Shown: positions 9,035-20,864, numbered from the stretch's first letter. The stretch: DNA of 64,000 bases from Xanthomonas sp. XNM01 (GCF_014851915.1 NZ_JACVAP010000001.1:744001-808000); one strand, 5' to 3'. Notes: generated by a model from the sequence alone, not told the origin. Program-made: numbers and translations.

Positions 9035-9058
9035 CCGCGGATGCTAGCATCCGTGCCC

Positions 9059-9556
9059 ATGCACCCACGCCCCGACAGCCCGCTTGGCCAGCTGATGGCC
9101 GCGCTTCCCCGTTCCGGCAAGGTCGAATGGATCGGCCTGCGTCCGGCCCGCGACACGCCGATGGTCGAGGTCGATGCGGTCGAGGCCGTCACCGGCGCGG
9201 GCCTGGTCGGCGACCGCTACCGCGGCAGCAACGGCAAGCGCGGCGTGACCCTGATCCAGGCCGAGCACCTGCCGGTGATCGCCGCGCTCGCCGGCCATGC
9301 GCAGGTCGCGCCGGCGGCGCTGCGGCGCAACCTGGTGGTGTCGGGAATTCCGCTGGTCGCGCTGAAAGGGCGCCGTTTCCGGATCGGCGGGGTGGTGCTG
9401 GAAGGCATCGCGCCCTGCGATCCGTGCTCGCGCATGGAGGAGGTGCTGGGCGAGGGCGGCTACAACGCGATGCGCGGCCACGGCGGCCTGTGCGCCCGCA
9501 TCGTCGCCGGCGGCATGCTGCGCGTGGGCGACGGGGTGGAGGCGGAACGGGCATGA
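9059..9556 (+). CDS. MOSC domain protein
   Basis: 165 residues consisting of a single MOSC (molybdenum cofactor sulfurase C-terminal) domain: VEWIGLRPAR, GLVGDRYRG, GVTLIQAEHLP, LRRNLVVSGI and the cysteine segment GIAPCDPCSRME near residue 120, then GHGGLCARIVAGG. MOSC domains bind sulfur or molybdenum cofactor and in YiiM/YuaD proteins act in reduction of N-hydroxylated bases. The specific substrate is not readable. Divergent from the AmpD-like gene with only 24 bases between starts; its stop overlaps the start of the next gene (ATGA). Confidence 0.88.
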   Translation: MHPRPDSPLGQLMAALPRSGKVEWIGLRPARDTPMVEVDAVEAVTGAGLVGDRYRGSNGKRGVTLIQAEHLPVIAALAGHAQVAPAALRRNLVVSGIPLVALKGRRFRIGGVVLEGIAPCDPCSRMEEVLGEGGYNAMRGHGGLCARIVAGGMLRVGDGVEAERA

Positions 9557-10083
9557 CCGCGCGCGGACACTGCATCCTGTCGCACGGATTCGAAAGCGGC
9601 CCCGACGCGACCAAGGTCACCGCGCTGGCCGAGGTGGCGCAGCGCCTGGGCTGGACCCACGAGCGCCCGGATTACACCGACCTCGATGCGCGCCACACGG
9701 TCAGCCGGGTCGGCGACGTGCCGGCGCGGCTGCAGCGCCTGGTCGACATTGCCACCGCCGCGGCCGCACGCGGGCCGGTGGTGCTGGCCGGCTCCAGCCT
9801 GGGCTCGTACATCTCGGCCATCGCCTCGCTGCAGGTGCCGGTCCGTGGCCTGTTCCTGATGGTGCCGCCGATCACGATGGGGCCGATGCCGGCACTGGAT
9901 GCCGCCGCCGTGCCGACCACGGTCATGCACGCCTGGCACGACGAGATCATCCCGGCCGCCCAGGTCGTCGCCTGGGCGCAGGCGCGTTCGGCCCGGCTGC
10001 TGATGGTGGACGACACGCATCGGCTGAACCGCCACGTCGCCGCCAGCGCACAGGCCTTCGCGCAGCTGCTGGAAGCGCTGTAG
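9553..10083 (+). CDS. Small alpha/beta hydrolase (YqiA-like)
   Basis: 176 residues with a compact alpha/beta-hydrolase core: HGFESGPDATK oxyanion region near the N terminus, nucleophile elbow GSSLGSYIS (Ser about 83), Asp within AWHDEIIPA and His in VDDTHRLNRH. The small size and HGF-S pattern resemble esterases of the YqiA type. Translationally coupled to the MOSC gene by an ATGA overlap. Substrate unknown. Confidence 0.78.
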   Translation: MTARGHCILSHGFESGPDATKVTALAEVAQRLGWTHERPDYTDLDARHTVSRVGDVPARLQRLVDIATAAAARGPVVLAGSSLGSYISAIASLQVPVRGLFLMVPPITMGPMPALDAAAVPTTVMHAWHDEIIPAAQVVAWAQARSARLLMVDDTHRLNRHVAASAQAFAQLLEAL

Positions 10084-10304
10084 CGCCATCACCCGCGCCG
10101 CAGCCGCGGCAGTGGCGCTGCGCGCGTGCTGTCCACAGGTGACTGCCCGCGTTCAGTCACCGCCGCGCGCGCTGGCGTAGCATGCGCGCCTGACCTTCCG
10201 GGAGCATGCGTCCGATGCGCCAGTAATGCCGCCGTCACCGACGGCTCTTGATCTCCGCCGCCGCGATGGCAGGCCGGAGCCCATGGCATTGCACTGGAGC
10301 GCAG

Positions 10305-11918
10305 ATGACGCAGCCGCTGCTGACGCTGGAAGGCGTCACCCGGATCCTGCCGGATGGCCGGATCCTGTTTTCCGATCTCGATGAACGCTTCGACCGGCGC
10401 GCTACCGGGCTGGTCGGGCGCAACGGCGTGGGCAAGAGCGTGCTCGCGCGGATCCTGGCGGGGCACGAGGCGCCCACGTCCGGACGCTGCCGGCGCGCAG
10501 GCACGATCCACTATCTGCCGCAGCAGGTCGCGCCGGCGCCGGGCGACACCGTGGCCGACCTGGCCGGCATCGCACCGGCGCTTGAGGCGCTGGCGCGGAT
10601 CGAGGCCGGCAGCAGCGATCCGTCCGATTTCGAACGGGTCGGCGAGCGCTGGACGCTTCGTGCCGAACTCGACGCCGCGCTGCAAGCGCAGGGGCTGCCG
10701 GCATTCGATCCGGCGACGCCGGCCGACCGCCTCAGTGGCGGGCAGGCGATGCGGGTGGCGCTGGCCGGCGCCTGGTTGTCCGATGCGGACCTGCTGATCC
10801 TGGACGAACCGGGCAACCATCTCGATCTGCCGGCGCGGCAGCGGCTGCTCGCACGCCTGCGCGACTGGCCGCGCGGCCTGCTGCTGGTCAGCCACGACCG
10901 CGCGCTGCTGCGTGCGATGCAGCGCATCGTCGAACTCACGCCCGAGGGGCTGCGCAGCCATGGTGATGGCTACGATGCGTGGCTGGCCAGCCGCGAACAG
11001 GACGCGGCCGCGGCCGGACGCGCGCTGGAGCAGGCGCGTGCGGCCCGCGACCGCGAGCGCCGCGCGCTGGTGGAGCAGCACGAGCGCGAGCAGCGGCGCC
11101 AGGCCCGCGGCCGGCGCGAACGCGGCGATGCCAACCAGGCCCCGATCCTGCTCGACCGTCAGCAGCAGCGCAGCGAGCGTTCCGCCGGACGCCGCAGCCT
11201 GCTGCGCGAGCGTGTCGGTGCGTCGGCCGAGCAGCGCGTGCGCGAGGCGGCGGCGCGGGTCGACGACGACACGGCGATCGCGATGTTCGCGCCGCTGCCG
11301 CCCGCGGCGGCACAGCGCTGCGTGGCCGAACTCGACCAGGTGCGCCTGCCGCATGCGCCGCCCGCGCAGGCGCCGCTGTCGCTGCGGATCGGCGGCACCC
11401 GCCGGATCGGTGTGACCGGCGGCAACGGGCTCGGCAAGTCGACCCTGCTGCGGGTGCTGGCCGGGCAATGGCCGCCGGCAAGGGGCGGTTGCCGCAGGCA
11501 TGGGCCGGTGGCCCTGCTCGACCAGGCGCTGTCGCTGCTGCGGCCTGACGCGACCGTACTGGACCAGCTGATCGAGGCCGCGCCCGATGCCGATGTGGCC
11601 GGGCTGCGCACGCGGCTGGCGCTGCTCGGCCTGGATGCGGCGCGGGTCGCGGTGCCGGTCGCGGCGCTCAGCGGCGGCGAACGGCTCAAGGCCGCGCTGG
11701 CCTGCGTGCTGTACGCGGCACTGCCGCCGTCGCTGCTGCTGCTGGACGAGCCGGACAATCATCTGGACCTGGCATCGCGCGAGGCGCTGGAGCGGATGCT
11801 GTCCGGCTATCCCGGGGCGCTGGTCGTGGTGTCGCATGACCGGGAGTTCCTCGACCGCCTGCGGCTGGACACGCGCCTGGACGTCGCGCCGGAGGGCTGG
11901 CAGGTCTCGTCCTGGTAG
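10305..11918 (+). CDS. ABC-F family ATP-binding protein (ribosome-associated type)
   Basis: 537 residues with two ABC cassettes and no membrane segment, the ABC-F layout. First cassette: Walker A GRNGVGKS (about residue 37), signature LSGGQ (143), Walker B LLILDEP (163). Second: GGNGLGKST (372), LSGGERLK (455), LLLLDEP (477). The linker (about 225-330) is highly charged and Arg/Glu-rich, as in the interdomain arm that reaches into the ribosomal P/E-site region. The usual LDEPTNHLD is changed to GNHLD and DNHLD. Could be a Uup/YheS-type translation factor or an antibiotic-protection member; sequence alone does not decide. Confidence 0.88.
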   Translation: MTQPLLTLEGVTRILPDGRILFSDLDERFDRRATGLVGRNGVGKSVLARILAGHEAPTSGRCRRAGTIHYLPQQVAPAPGDTVADLAGIAPALEALARIEAGSSDPSDFERVGERWTLRAELDAALQAQGLPAFDPATPADRLSGGQAMRVALAGAWLSDADLLILDEPGNHLDLPARQRLLARLRDWPRGLLLVSHDRALLRAMQRIVELTPEGLRSHGDGYDAWLASREQDAAAAGRALEQARAARDRERRALVEQHEREQRRQARGRRERGDANQAPILLDRQQQRSERSAGRRSLLRERVGASAEQRVREAAARVDDDTAIAMFAPLPPAAAQRCVAELDQVRLPHAPPAQAPLSLRIGGTRRIGVTGGNGLGKSTLLRVLAGQWPPARGGCRRHGPVALLDQALSLLRPDATVLDQLIEAAPDADVAGLRTRLALLGLDAARVAVPVAALSGGERLKAALACVLYAALPPSLLLLDEPDNHLDLASREALERMLSGYPGALVVVSHDREFLDRLRLDTRLDVAPEGWQVSSW

Positions 11919-12086
11919 GGAGCGCCAGCCCGGCGGTGGGATCGCCGTCGTGTCCGCGGGCTGGCAATGCCCGCCGCGATGGCCGACCATGTCCGCCCTT
12001 TCCCGCGCCCGTGCCGGTGGCCTTCACGCCGCCGCACGCCGTGCCGTCCCGGTCGCCCCGGGCCACCATCTGCGAGTGCCGCCGCC

Positions 12087-14294
12087 GTGAAGTTCTTCGT
12101 CTCCTGCGCCAAGGGCCTGGAATACCTGCTTGCCGACGAGCTGCAGGCGCTGGGCGTGGCCCGCGCCACCGCCGCCGTGTCCGGCGTCAACGCCGAGGGC
12201 GAGCTGGTCGACGCGCAGCGGGCGGTGCTGTGGTCGCGCCTGGCCAGCCGGGTGCTGTGGCCGCTGGGCAGCTTCGACTGTCCTGACGAAACCGCCCTGT
12301 ATGAAGGCGTGCTGGCGCTGCCGTGGACCGACCACCTCGCGCCCGGCCACACCGTCGCGGTGGACGCGCATGTGTCCGGCGACACCATCACCCATGCGCG
12401 TTATGCCGCGCAGCGGATCAAGGACGCGGTGGTCGACCACGTGCGCGCGCAGGGCCAGGAACGGCCGTCGGTTGATGTCGAGGCGCCGGACCTGCGCCTG
12501 AACCTGTCGCTGCGCAAGGGCAGGGCGACGATCTCGGTCGATCTGGGCGGCGGCTCGCTGCACCGGCGCGGCTGGCGCGGTGCGCAGCACGATGCGCCGC
12601 TGAAGGAACCGCTGGCCGCGGCGGTGCTGCTGCGCGGCCAGTGGCCGACGCTGTACGCCGAGGGCGGTGGCCTGCTCGACCCGATGTGCGGCAGCGGCAC
12701 GCTGCTGATCGAAGGCGCGCTGATGGCGGCCGACGTCGCGCCCGGCCTCGGCCGGCTCGACATCGCGATCGACGACGAAGGCGGTGCGGCGACGGCCTCC
12801 ACCGCCGCCAATCCGTGGGGACGCCCGGTCGTGGCGACCCCGTCGCGCTGGCGCGGTTTCGATGTCGCCGCCTGGCAGGACATGGTCACCGACGCGCAGC
12901 GGCGCGGCCGCAGCGGCCTGAACGCGCTCAGGCCGGTGTTCTTCGGCAGCGACCTGGACCCGCAGGCGGTCCGCGCGGCCCAGGCCAACGCGGCGGCCGC
13001 CGGCGTGGTCACCGCGATCCGCTTCGAGGCCGCCGATATCGCCACGCTGTCCGCACCCGGCCCGGCGCGTGGCCTGGCGGTCTGCAACCCGCCGTACGAC
13101 CAGCGCCTGGCTGCCGACCCGGCGCTGTACCGGCGCATGGGCGATGCACTGCGGAAGGCGGTGCCGGAATGGCGCGCCAGCCTGCTGTGCGGCGATGCCG
13201 AACTGGCCTATGCCACCGGCCTGCGTGCGGCGAAGAAGTACCAGCTGTTCAACGGTGCGCTGGAGTGCGCGTTGATCGTCTGCGATCCGGTCGCGCCGCC
13301 GCAGCGGGCGCAGGACAGCACCGCACCGGTGCTGACCGAAGGCGCACAGATGGTCGCCAACCGCCTGCGCAAGAACCTGCAGAAGCTGAAGAAGTGGCGC
13401 GCCCGCGAGCAGATCGAGTGCTTCCGCGCCTACGACGCCGACCTGCCCGAATACGCCGCGGCGATCGACGTCTACCAGGAAGCCGAAGGCGCGCGTCGCG
13501 TGTTCCTGCACGTGCAGGAGTACGCCGCGCCTGCCGCGATCCCCGAGGCCGACGTGCGCCGCCGCCGCAACGAACTGCTGGCCGCGGCGCGCGAGGTGTT
13601 CGCGGTGCCGACCGCACAGATCGCACTGAAGACCCGCGAGCGCGGCAAGGGCGGCAGCAAGTACGGCCGCTTCGACCGCCACGGCGAGGTCTTCCACGTG
13701 CGCGAGCACGGCGCGCTGCTCGGCGTGAACCTGTTCGACTATCTCGACACCGGCCTGTTCCTCGACCACCGCCCGCTGCGTGGCCGGATGGCGCGCGAGG
13801 CCGCCGGCAAGCGCTTCCTCAACCTGTTCTGCTACACCGGCGTGGCCAGCGTGCAGGCCGCGGTGGCCGGCGCCGCACAGACCACCAGCGTCGATCTGTC
13901 TGCGACCTACCTGCAATGGTGCGCCGACAACCTGTCCGCGAACGGTCTGGGCGGCGACCGGCATCGTCTGGTCCAGGCCGATGCGCTGGCCTGGCTGGAA
14001 GCCGAGCGCTCGCGCTTCGAGGTGATCTTCTGCGACCCGCCGACGTTCTCGAACTCGGCCCGTGCCGATGATTTCGACGTGCAGCGCGAACACGTGCGCC
14101 TGCTGCAGGCCGCGGTGAACCGGCTCACGCCCGACGGCGTGCTGTATTTCTCGAACAACTTCCGCCGCTTCCGCCTGGACGAGGAGGCGATCGCCGCGTT
14201 CGCGACCTGCGAGGAGATCAGCCCGGCGACGATCGACCCGGATTTCGAGCGCAACGCACGCATCCATCGTGCCTGGCGGCTGCAGCGCAGGTAA
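12087..14294 (+). CDS. rlmL: Bifunctional 23S rRNA methyltransferase RlmKL (m2G2445 / m7G2069)
   Basis: 735 residues from a GTG start ([14 protein letters not shown] follows; E. coli RlmKL is about 700). Order: THUMP domain (about 40-155), RlmL methyltransferase with SAM loop [16 protein letters not shown] (about 195) and catalytic NPPY (about 334), then RlmK methyltransferase with [18 protein letters not shown] and the catalytic DPPTFSNS (about 650). The fused enzyme modifies two 23S rRNA guanines during large-subunit assembly. An upstream in-frame ATG at 11967 would add an Arg/Pro-rich non-homologous stretch and is not used here. Confidence 0.95.
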   Translation: MKFFVSCAKGLEYLLADELQALGVARATAAVSGVNAEGELVDAQRAVLWSRLASRVLWPLGSFDCPDETALYEGVLALPWTDHLAPGHTVAVDAHVSGDTITHARYAAQRIKDAVVDHVRAQGQERPSVDVEAPDLRLNLSLRKGRATISVDLGGGSLHRRGWRGAQHDAPLKEPLAAAVLLRGQWPTLYAEGGGLLDPMCGSGTLLIEGALMAADVAPGLGRLDIAIDDEGGAATASTAANPWGRPVVATPSRWRGFDVAAWQDMVTDAQRRGRSGLNALRPVFFGSDLDPQAVRAAQANAAAAGVVTAIRFEAADIATLSAPGPARGLAVCNPPYDQRLAADPALYRRMGDALRKAVPEWRASLLCGDAELAYATGLRAAKKYQLFNGALECALIVCDPVAPPQRAQDSTAPVLTEGAQMVANRLRKNLQKLKKWRAREQIECFRAYDADLPEYAAAIDVYQEAEGARRVFLHVQEYAAPAAIPEADVRRRRNELLAAAREVFAVPTAQIALKTRERGKGGSKYGRFDRHGEVFHVREHGALLGVNLFDYLDTGLFLDHRPLRGRMAREAAGKRFLNLFCYTGVASVQAAVAGAAQTTSVDLSATYLQWCADNLSANGLGGDRHRLVQADALAWLEAERSRFEVIFCDPPTFSNSARADDFDVQREHVRLLQAAVNRLTPDGVLYFSNNFRRFRLDEEAIAAFATCEEISPATIDPDFERNARIHRAWRLQRR

Positions 14295-14669
14295 CGGCAC
14301 GCCCTGGTGCCGCGATCGGCGCCTGATCGTGGCGGCCACCCGGCGGGGCATGGCCGACGCCGCGTCTTGCGGTGGGTGCCCCGGTCGGGGCGTACGTTAG
14401 CGGGAGCGCGATTGCACGGCTGGCGCCGCACCACGGCGACGGCAGGACGACCAGGTGTCGCAGCGACGGTCCGGCCTTCCGGCATGGGAGCGGATGCGAC
14501 GCCAAGGGTGCGGCGAGAGACGAACATCTGCGCGCGAGCCGTTCGGCCATCGCCCCCGCGGAGGGACCTCGCGGTGGCGCCCGACCAGCGCGCCACGTCA
14601 CCGATCAGGCGGCGGGTCCTGCAGGCGCATGCCGAGGCAGGCGCCATGCAGGTGGCCTTCCGCCGTGGC
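14295..14669. other. Intergenic region, no feature recognised
   Basis: 375 GC-rich bases between the convergent rlmL and CheX-like genes. I see no convincing gene, T-tract terminator or repeat. Confidence 0.5.
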
Positions 14670-15521
14670 TCAGCGACCGACCAGCAGAGCGAACGCGCCC
14701 AGCGGCGAGTTCATCGCGATGGCCAGCGCGTTCGCGCGATCGGCGACCAGGGTGGCGGCCGGCACCGCGGTCTCCGGCGGCTGGGCCTGGTAGCGCAGGT
14801 CGTCGGGCAGTACGTTGCGCACCACGTATCCCATCAGCACGTTGACGATCTCGCCCAGGCCGTCCAGCGCCAGCGCGGGATCGCAACGCTCCGGCGGAAT
14901 GCTCAGGAAGGCGCAGGTCAGCCGGTGCATGGTCGGCTCGTCGCAGGCCAGGCCGATGAACATCGGCTGGTCGCCTTCGATGCGGACGTGCGCGGTGGCA
15001 TCGAGTCCGGCGAAGCCGGCGTCGCTGTCGATCAGGCCGGCCGCCTGGCAATGGCTGCCGAGCATGCGCGGGAACAACCGCGTGCACAGCCCGATCGCGC
15101 CTTCGGCCAGTTCGCCGAGCGCGTGGTCGCCGACCCCGACACTGAGTGCGTGCTGCGCCGCCTCCTGGTCCGCGCGGTGCGCGGCCAGCTCGGCTTCCAG
15201 CCGTGCCGCGTCCACATAGCCCAGCTCCAGCAGGACTTCGCCGAACAGCTTGCGGCCGGCTTTCTGCAGGGCCAGCAGGGTGCCGACCTGCTGCTCGTCC
15301 AGCAGGCCCTGTTCCAGCGCGATGTCGCCGAAGCGGCGATCGTCGATGCGCTGGCGTTCGTTGATGTGCCGGGCCTGGGTCTCGGTGAGCAGGCCCTGCT
15401 GCACCGCCAGTTCGCCGAGCAGGGGATTGGACGCACGCTGGGTTTCGATCGCGGTCAGCAGCTGCGCCGGGGTGATCACGTCACGTTCGAGCAGGAACTG
15501 GCCGAGGAATTTGACTGCCAT
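14670..15521 (-). CDS. CheX-like chemotaxis phosphatase domain protein with repeated MshEN-like N terminus
   Basis: 283 residues in two parts. The first 115 carry three repeats of the pattern FGxxLLxxGxxxxxQL (LGQFLLERDVITPAQLL, LGELAVQQGLLTETQA, FGDIALEQGLLDEQQV, FGEVLLELGYVDAARL), as in the N-terminal domains of GspE/MshE ATPases, which in some proteins bind c-di-GMP. The second half (ALGELAEGAIGLCTRLFPRML onward, GLGEIVNVLMGYVVRNVL) fits the CheX/CheC-like phosphatase fold. It sits 35 bases after a CheY-like receiver gene on the same strand, so it probably dephosphorylates or partners that receiver. Confidence 0.75.
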   Translation of the reverse strand: MAVKFLGQFLLERDVITPAQLLTAIETQRASNPLLGELAVQQGLLTETQARHINERQRIDDRRFGDIALEQGLLDEQQVGTLLALQKAGRKLFGEVLLELGYVDAARLEAELAAHRADQEAAQHALSVGVGDHALGELAEGAIGLCTRLFPRMLGSHCQAAGLIDSDAGFAGLDATAHVRIEGDQPMFIGLACDEPTMHRLTCAFLSIPPERCDPALALDGLGEIVNVLMGYVVRNVLPDDLRYQAQPPETAVPAATLVADRANALAIAMNSPLGAFALLVGR

Positions 15522-15556
15522 CGATGTGCTGCCTCTTGCTGTTGCTGTGGGCGCGA

Positions 15557-15925
15557 TCAGGCGATCGCGGCGCGCAGGACCCGGTCCATGGTGGCAGGAT
15601 CGATCGGCTTCTGCAGATAGGAGCGCGCACCGGCGCGCAGGCATTCCTCGATGTCGTTCTGCGCACCGAGCGAGCTGAGGATCACGATCCGCGCCTGCGG
15701 GTCCTGCTCCAGGATCAGCGCAAGCGCGCGCTTGCCGTCGCACTCGGGCATCACCAGGTCCAGCAGCACCAGATCAGGCTCCAGCGCCTGGTAGCGCTCG
15801 ACGGCCTCCAGGCCGTTGCCGGCCTCGCCGACGACGGAGAAGCCGGCTTCTTCGAGCTGACGGGTGGTCAGCATGCGCAGGGCGCGCGAATCATCGCAGA
15901 GCAGAACGGTGGGACGTGCGGACAT
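15557..15925 (-). CDS. CheY-like single-domain response regulator
   Basis: 122 residues, one receiver domain. Acidic pocket Asp11/Asp12 (LLCDDSR), phosphoacceptor Asp56 (LVLLDLVMP), switch Ser84 (VILSSLG) and Lys106 (YLQKPID) are all present, so it should be phosphorylatable. No output domain. Upstream of and co-oriented with the CheX-like gene, the likely two-gene signalling unit. The cognate kinase is not in this window. Confidence 0.92.
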   Translation of the reverse strand: MSARPTVLLCDDSRALRMLTTRQLEEAGFSVVGEAGNGLEAVERYQALEPDLVLLDLVMPECDGKRALALILEQDPQARIVILSSLGAQNDIEECLRAGARSYLQKPIDPATMDRVLRAAIA

Positions 15926-16399
15926 CGACGCTCCTCGCTGGCAATCGGGCACGGAGTGGCCCTTCGATCGGTAGCGGCCGGGTGGCACGCGACTTGAGCG
16001 GCGTCCGGGTGCCGTCGCCGTTCAGGCATCGCCGTGGATGCAGCGGCTGCAGCCGGCGGCCGTGGACCCTGGCGTCCTGCGCGGGAAACGCGATGCCGGC
16101 TGCATGCGTGCTGGGCCTGGCACGCGCGAGTGCCCGCGTGCGTGCCCTGCTGGTGGCGGCAGCCGTCCCCGTGGTTGGTCGCGTCGGCAGGTCGACGGGA
16201 AGCGGCACGGTGTGACCAGCGCCACGCGTGCAGGCTCACCCGCGGAGCACCTGGGCGCCTGTGGCGCGTCGGGTGCCGCCGCCCCGGCGCGGCACCACGC
16301 CAGCCGGTCCGGCGCCGCGGGGGCGCATCCTGCATCCGCGTCCGCCGTGCGGGCGTGTCGCAGCAGCGCCGGCCTGCGCCGGTCGCGACGTGGTCGGCC
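15926..16399. other. Intergenic region, no feature recognised
   Basis: 474 very GC-rich bases between the receiver gene and the DUF445 gene. Only overlapping frames without protein-like character; no repeat or terminator with a T run seen. Confidence 0.5.
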
Positions 16400-17686
16400 T
16401 CAGCCGCCCAGCAGCACGATCACGCCGTGCAGGATCAGGCCGATCAGGCCGCCGACCAGGGTGCCGTTGAAGCGGATGTACTGCAGGTCGCGGCCGACGC
16501 TCAGTTCCAGCTGGTCGACCAGATGGCGTTCGTCCCAGCCCTTGACCGTGTTGGCGATGTGCTCGGTGACGCCACCGCGCAGGCGCGTGGACAGCTTCTC
16601 CGCGCCGGCCAGCACGTGCTGGTTGATCGCCTCGCGCAGCTCCGGATCCTCTCCCAGCGCCTGGCCCAGCCGTCCCAGCGAACGTTCCAGATGCACGGCC
16701 AGGGCGCCGTCCTCGCGCTCCAGGTCGGCACGCAGCGCGGCGTGGATCTGGTCCCACACGCCCTGCACGTAGTCCTGCACGCTGGGATGGTCGATCAGGC
16801 GCTGCTTGAGCGCCTCGACCTGGTCGGCCAGGGCCGGGTCCTCGCGCAGGCGGCGGATGTAGCCGCGCAGCCAGCGTTCGTAGTCGCGGCGCAGGGCGTG
16901 GTCGGGCTGCGACAGCACCTCGTCGAGTTCGTCCAGCAGGGCGCGGGCGATGCGCTCGGCCAGGCTGTCGGCGATGCCTTCGACCGGTTTGACCAGACCC
17001 AGCGTGCCGACCAGGCGCGGCCATTCGCGCCGCGCATGCTTGACCAGCATCACCGAGGCGCGGCGCTTGACGGTCTCGTTGTCCAGGTAGCGCGCCAGCC
17101 GCTGCAGGGCTTCGTCCAGCAGGCGCTGGTGGCGGCCGTCCCTGGTCAGCAGGCCCAGCACCTCGCCGGCGGTGCCGGCGGCGTCCCAGCCGCGCAGGCG
17201 GGCGACGACGAAGCCCTGGATCGCCTTGCGCACGGCGGCTTCGTCCAGCAGATCCAGCGCCTGCAGCGCCCAGCCACGCGCCATCTGCGCCAGCCGCTTC
17301 GACTGCGCCGGCTCGGCCAGCCACTGGCCCATGCGCGCGGCCGGATCGAACACCTCCAGCTTGGACAGCAGCGCCTTGGGCTCCAGGAACTGGTCGCGCA
17401 CGAAGGCGGCCAGGCTGTCGGCGATGCGGTCCTTGCTGCGCGGGATGATCGCCGTATGCGGGAACGGCAGGCCCAGCGGATGCCGGAACAGGGCGACCAC
17501 CGCGAACCAGTCGGCCAAGGCGCCGACGGTGGCCGCCTCGCAGAACGCCGACACCCAGGCCCACACACCCTGGTTGCCCATCGCGTGGCTGAGCAGGAAG
17601 CCCGCCAGCATCGCCAGCAGCATCGCCAGCGCGATGGCTTTCATGCGGCGCAGCTGGGCGGCGCGCGGATCGGGGCTCACGGACAT
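16400..17686 (-). CDS. DUF445 family membrane protein
   Basis: 428 residues. An N-terminal membrane segment (KAIALAMLLAMLAGFLLSHA) is followed by the family hallmark GALADWFAVVALFRHPLGLPFPHTAIIP; a long amphipathic, charged helical body and a C-terminal membrane helix (LVGGLIGLILHGVIVLLGG) complete it. DUF445 (YjiN/YheB-like) proteins sit in the inner membrane and have no established function. The ATG at 17686 is chosen over a GTG four codons earlier. It reads on from mmsA after 78 bases and could be on the same transcript. Confidence 0.88.
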   Translation of the reverse strand: MSVSPDPRAAQLRRMKAIALAMLLAMLAGFLLSHAMGNQGVWAWVSAFCEAATVGALADWFAVVALFRHPLGLPFPHTAIIPRSKDRIADSLAAFVRDQFLEPKALLSKLEVFDPAARMGQWLAEPAQSKRLAQMARGWALQALDLLDEAAVRKAIQGFVVARLRGWDAAGTAGEVLGLLTRDGRHQRLLDEALQRLARYLDNETVKRRASVMLVKHARREWPRLVGTLGLVKPVEGIADSLAERIARALLDELDEVLSQPDHALRRDYERWLRGYIRRLREDPALADQVEALKQRLIDHPSVQDYVQGVWDQIHAALRADLEREDGALAVHLERSLGRLGQALGEDPELREAINQHVLAGAEKLSTRLRGGVTEHIANTVKGWDERHLVDQLELSVGRDLQYIRFNGTLVGGLIGLILHGVIVLLGG

Positions 17687-17764
17687 CGAGGGCGGCACCG
17701 GCGGAACAGGACGGGCGGGGAGTGTAGTGGTGCGGTGCTTACGCCGGCGTGGTGCCGTGCCGGC

Positions 17765-19255
<1,491 letters not shown>

Positions 19256-19645
19256 GGTGTGTCCCTGGCGTTGGATCCAGCGGGAGTGCGTCCGTGGGGG
19301 GGGCGAAGGCGCTGCACGTTCAAAGGCGGGATGAACGCATCACCGGACGCACGCGTGCGAAGGTGGGCACGACGCATGCCGGCGCCGCGCGTCGGCTGCA
19401 CCATCTTCTGTCGATGCTGCATGTGGCTGCACGTTGCGGTCACGGCGCTCCGTTGTTCAAGGTGCAGTCCGTGCAGGAGCAGGTTCGGAAAGCTCGCCAC
19501 CGGGGCGATCCGTGCCAGCCGTGGATGCTGGTCCTGCCCGATGGCGGCCGCTGCTTCCGTCGCAGACCCTCGTCTGCAGGCGACTGCGGGCGCTCCGTCT
19601 TCAGCAGTGAGACACCGGGCATGGCGATCGCGGCTGCGGCCGCTC
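19256..19645. other. Intergenic region between mmsA and ald
   Basis: 390 bases between two same-strand genes. Apart from the REP-like element at its right edge I see no gene. It is long enough for mmsA to have its own promoter. Confidence 0.5.
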
Positions 19646-19651
19646 CTACAG
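19621..19651 (-). repeat. REP-like palindromic element, copy 1
   Basis: On the minus strand it reads CTGTAGGAGCGGCCGCAGC then CGCGATCGCCAT. The core GAGCGGC/GCCGC is palindromic. The same sequence family occurs again at 20865-20897 and is abundant in Xanthomonadaceae genomes. Its TAG is the stop codon of ald. Confidence 0.75.
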
Positions 19652-20770
19652 CGACAGCTGCAGCGCCTCGTTGGCCGGCGTGTAGGGCAGCCCCAGCGCA
19701 TCGGCGACCGCCCGGTAGGTGACCTTGCCGGCATGGACGTTGAGCCCGTTGCGCAGGTGCACGTCGTCCAGCAGCGCCTGCACCGCGCCCTTGTCTGCCA
19801 GCGCCAGCGCGTGAGGCAGGGTGGCGTTGGCCAGGGCGAAGGTGGAGGTGCGGGCGACACCGCCGGGCATGTTGGCCACGCAGTAATGGATGATGCCGTC
19901 GACCTCGTAGGTCGGCTCCTGGTGCGTGGTCGGGCGGCTGGTCTCGAAGCAGCCGCCCTGGTCGATCGCCACGTCGACCAGCACCGAGCCGGGACGCAGC
20001 AGCGCCAGCTGCGCGCGGGTGACCAGCTTGGGCGCGGCGGCGCCGGGGATCAGCACCGCGCCGATCACCAGATCGGTATAGGGCAGGCGCTCCTCGATCG
20101 CGTCGCGGGTGGAATAGATCGTGGTCAGGCGGTCGCCGTAGAGCGCGTCGACCTGGCGCAGCCGCTCCAGCGAGCGGTCCAGCACGGTCACGTGCGCGCC
20201 CAGGCCCATCGCCATCCGCGCCGCGTTCAGGCCGACGCTGCCGGCGCCGATCACCATCACCTCGGCCGGCTTCACCCCGGGCACGCCGCCGAGCAGGATG
20301 CCCGAACCGCCCTGGGCCTTCTCCAGCGCATGCGCGCCGGCCTGGATCGCCATGCGCCCGGCGACCTCGCTCATCGGCGCCAGCAGCGGCAGGGTGCCGT
20401 GGTCGTCGGTCACCGTTTCGAACGCGATCGCGGTGCAGCCGGACGTCACCAGCGCCGCGGCCTGGTCCGGATCGGGCGCCAGATGCAGGTAGGCGTACAG
20501 CACCTGGCCCGGGCGCAGCATGGCGCACTCGGCCGGCTGCGGCTCCTTGACCTTGATGATCAGCTCGGCCCGCGCGTAGACCTCGGCCGCGTCGTCGACG
20601 ATCTGCGCGCCGGCCGATTCGTAGATGTCGTCGCCGATGCCGATGCCGGCGGCGGCACCGCGCTGCAACAGCACCTGGTGGCCGCGCGCGGACAGTTCAC
20701 GCACGCCCGCGGGCGTCAGGCCGACGCGGTACTCGTGGTTCTTGATCTCTTTCGGAACGCCGATCAGCAT
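19646..20770 (-). CDS. ald: Alanine dehydrogenase
   Basis: 374 residues, typical length. It catalyses L-alanine + NAD+ + H2O to pyruvate + NH4+ + NADH. Family features: MLIGVPKEIKNHEYRVGLTP start, substrate-site Lys75 (KVKEPQ) and His96 (YLHLAPD), Rossmann loop VIGAGSVGLNAARMA, and IDQGGCFETSRPTTH. Next to an omega-amino-acid:pyruvate transaminase it would regenerate pyruvate from the alanine formed and release the amino nitrogen as ammonium. The stop codon lies inside a REP-like element. Confidence 0.95.
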   Translation of the reverse strand: MLIGVPKEIKNHEYRVGLTPAGVRELSARGHQVLLQRGAAAGIGIGDDIYESAGAQIVDDAAEVYARAELIIKVKEPQPAECAMLRPGQVLYAYLHLAPDPDQAAALVTSGCTAIAFETVTDDHGTLPLLAPMSEVAGRMAIQAGAHALEKAQGGSGILLGGVPGVKPAEVMVIGAGSVGLNAARMAMGLGAHVTVLDRSLERLRQVDALYGDRLTTIYSTRDAIEERLPYTDLVIGAVLIPGAAAPKLVTRAQLALLRPGSVLVDVAIDQGGCFETSRPTTHQEPTYEVDGIIHYCVANMPGGVARTSTFALANATLPHALALADKGAVQALLDDVHLRNGLNVHAGKVTYRAVADALGLPYTPANEALQLSL

Positions 20771-20864
20771 GGGGTTCTCCCGTTCGATGCGATGTCGCTG
20801 TCTGGATGTGGCTGGGGGGCGCATGCAGCAGGCGCGACCGCGGCCGCCATCGATGCGTCATCGG

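Noticed and set aside
12024..14351. A 775-residue open frame antisense to rlmL
   Set aside because: Mirror frame of a clear coding gene; no family-like segment.
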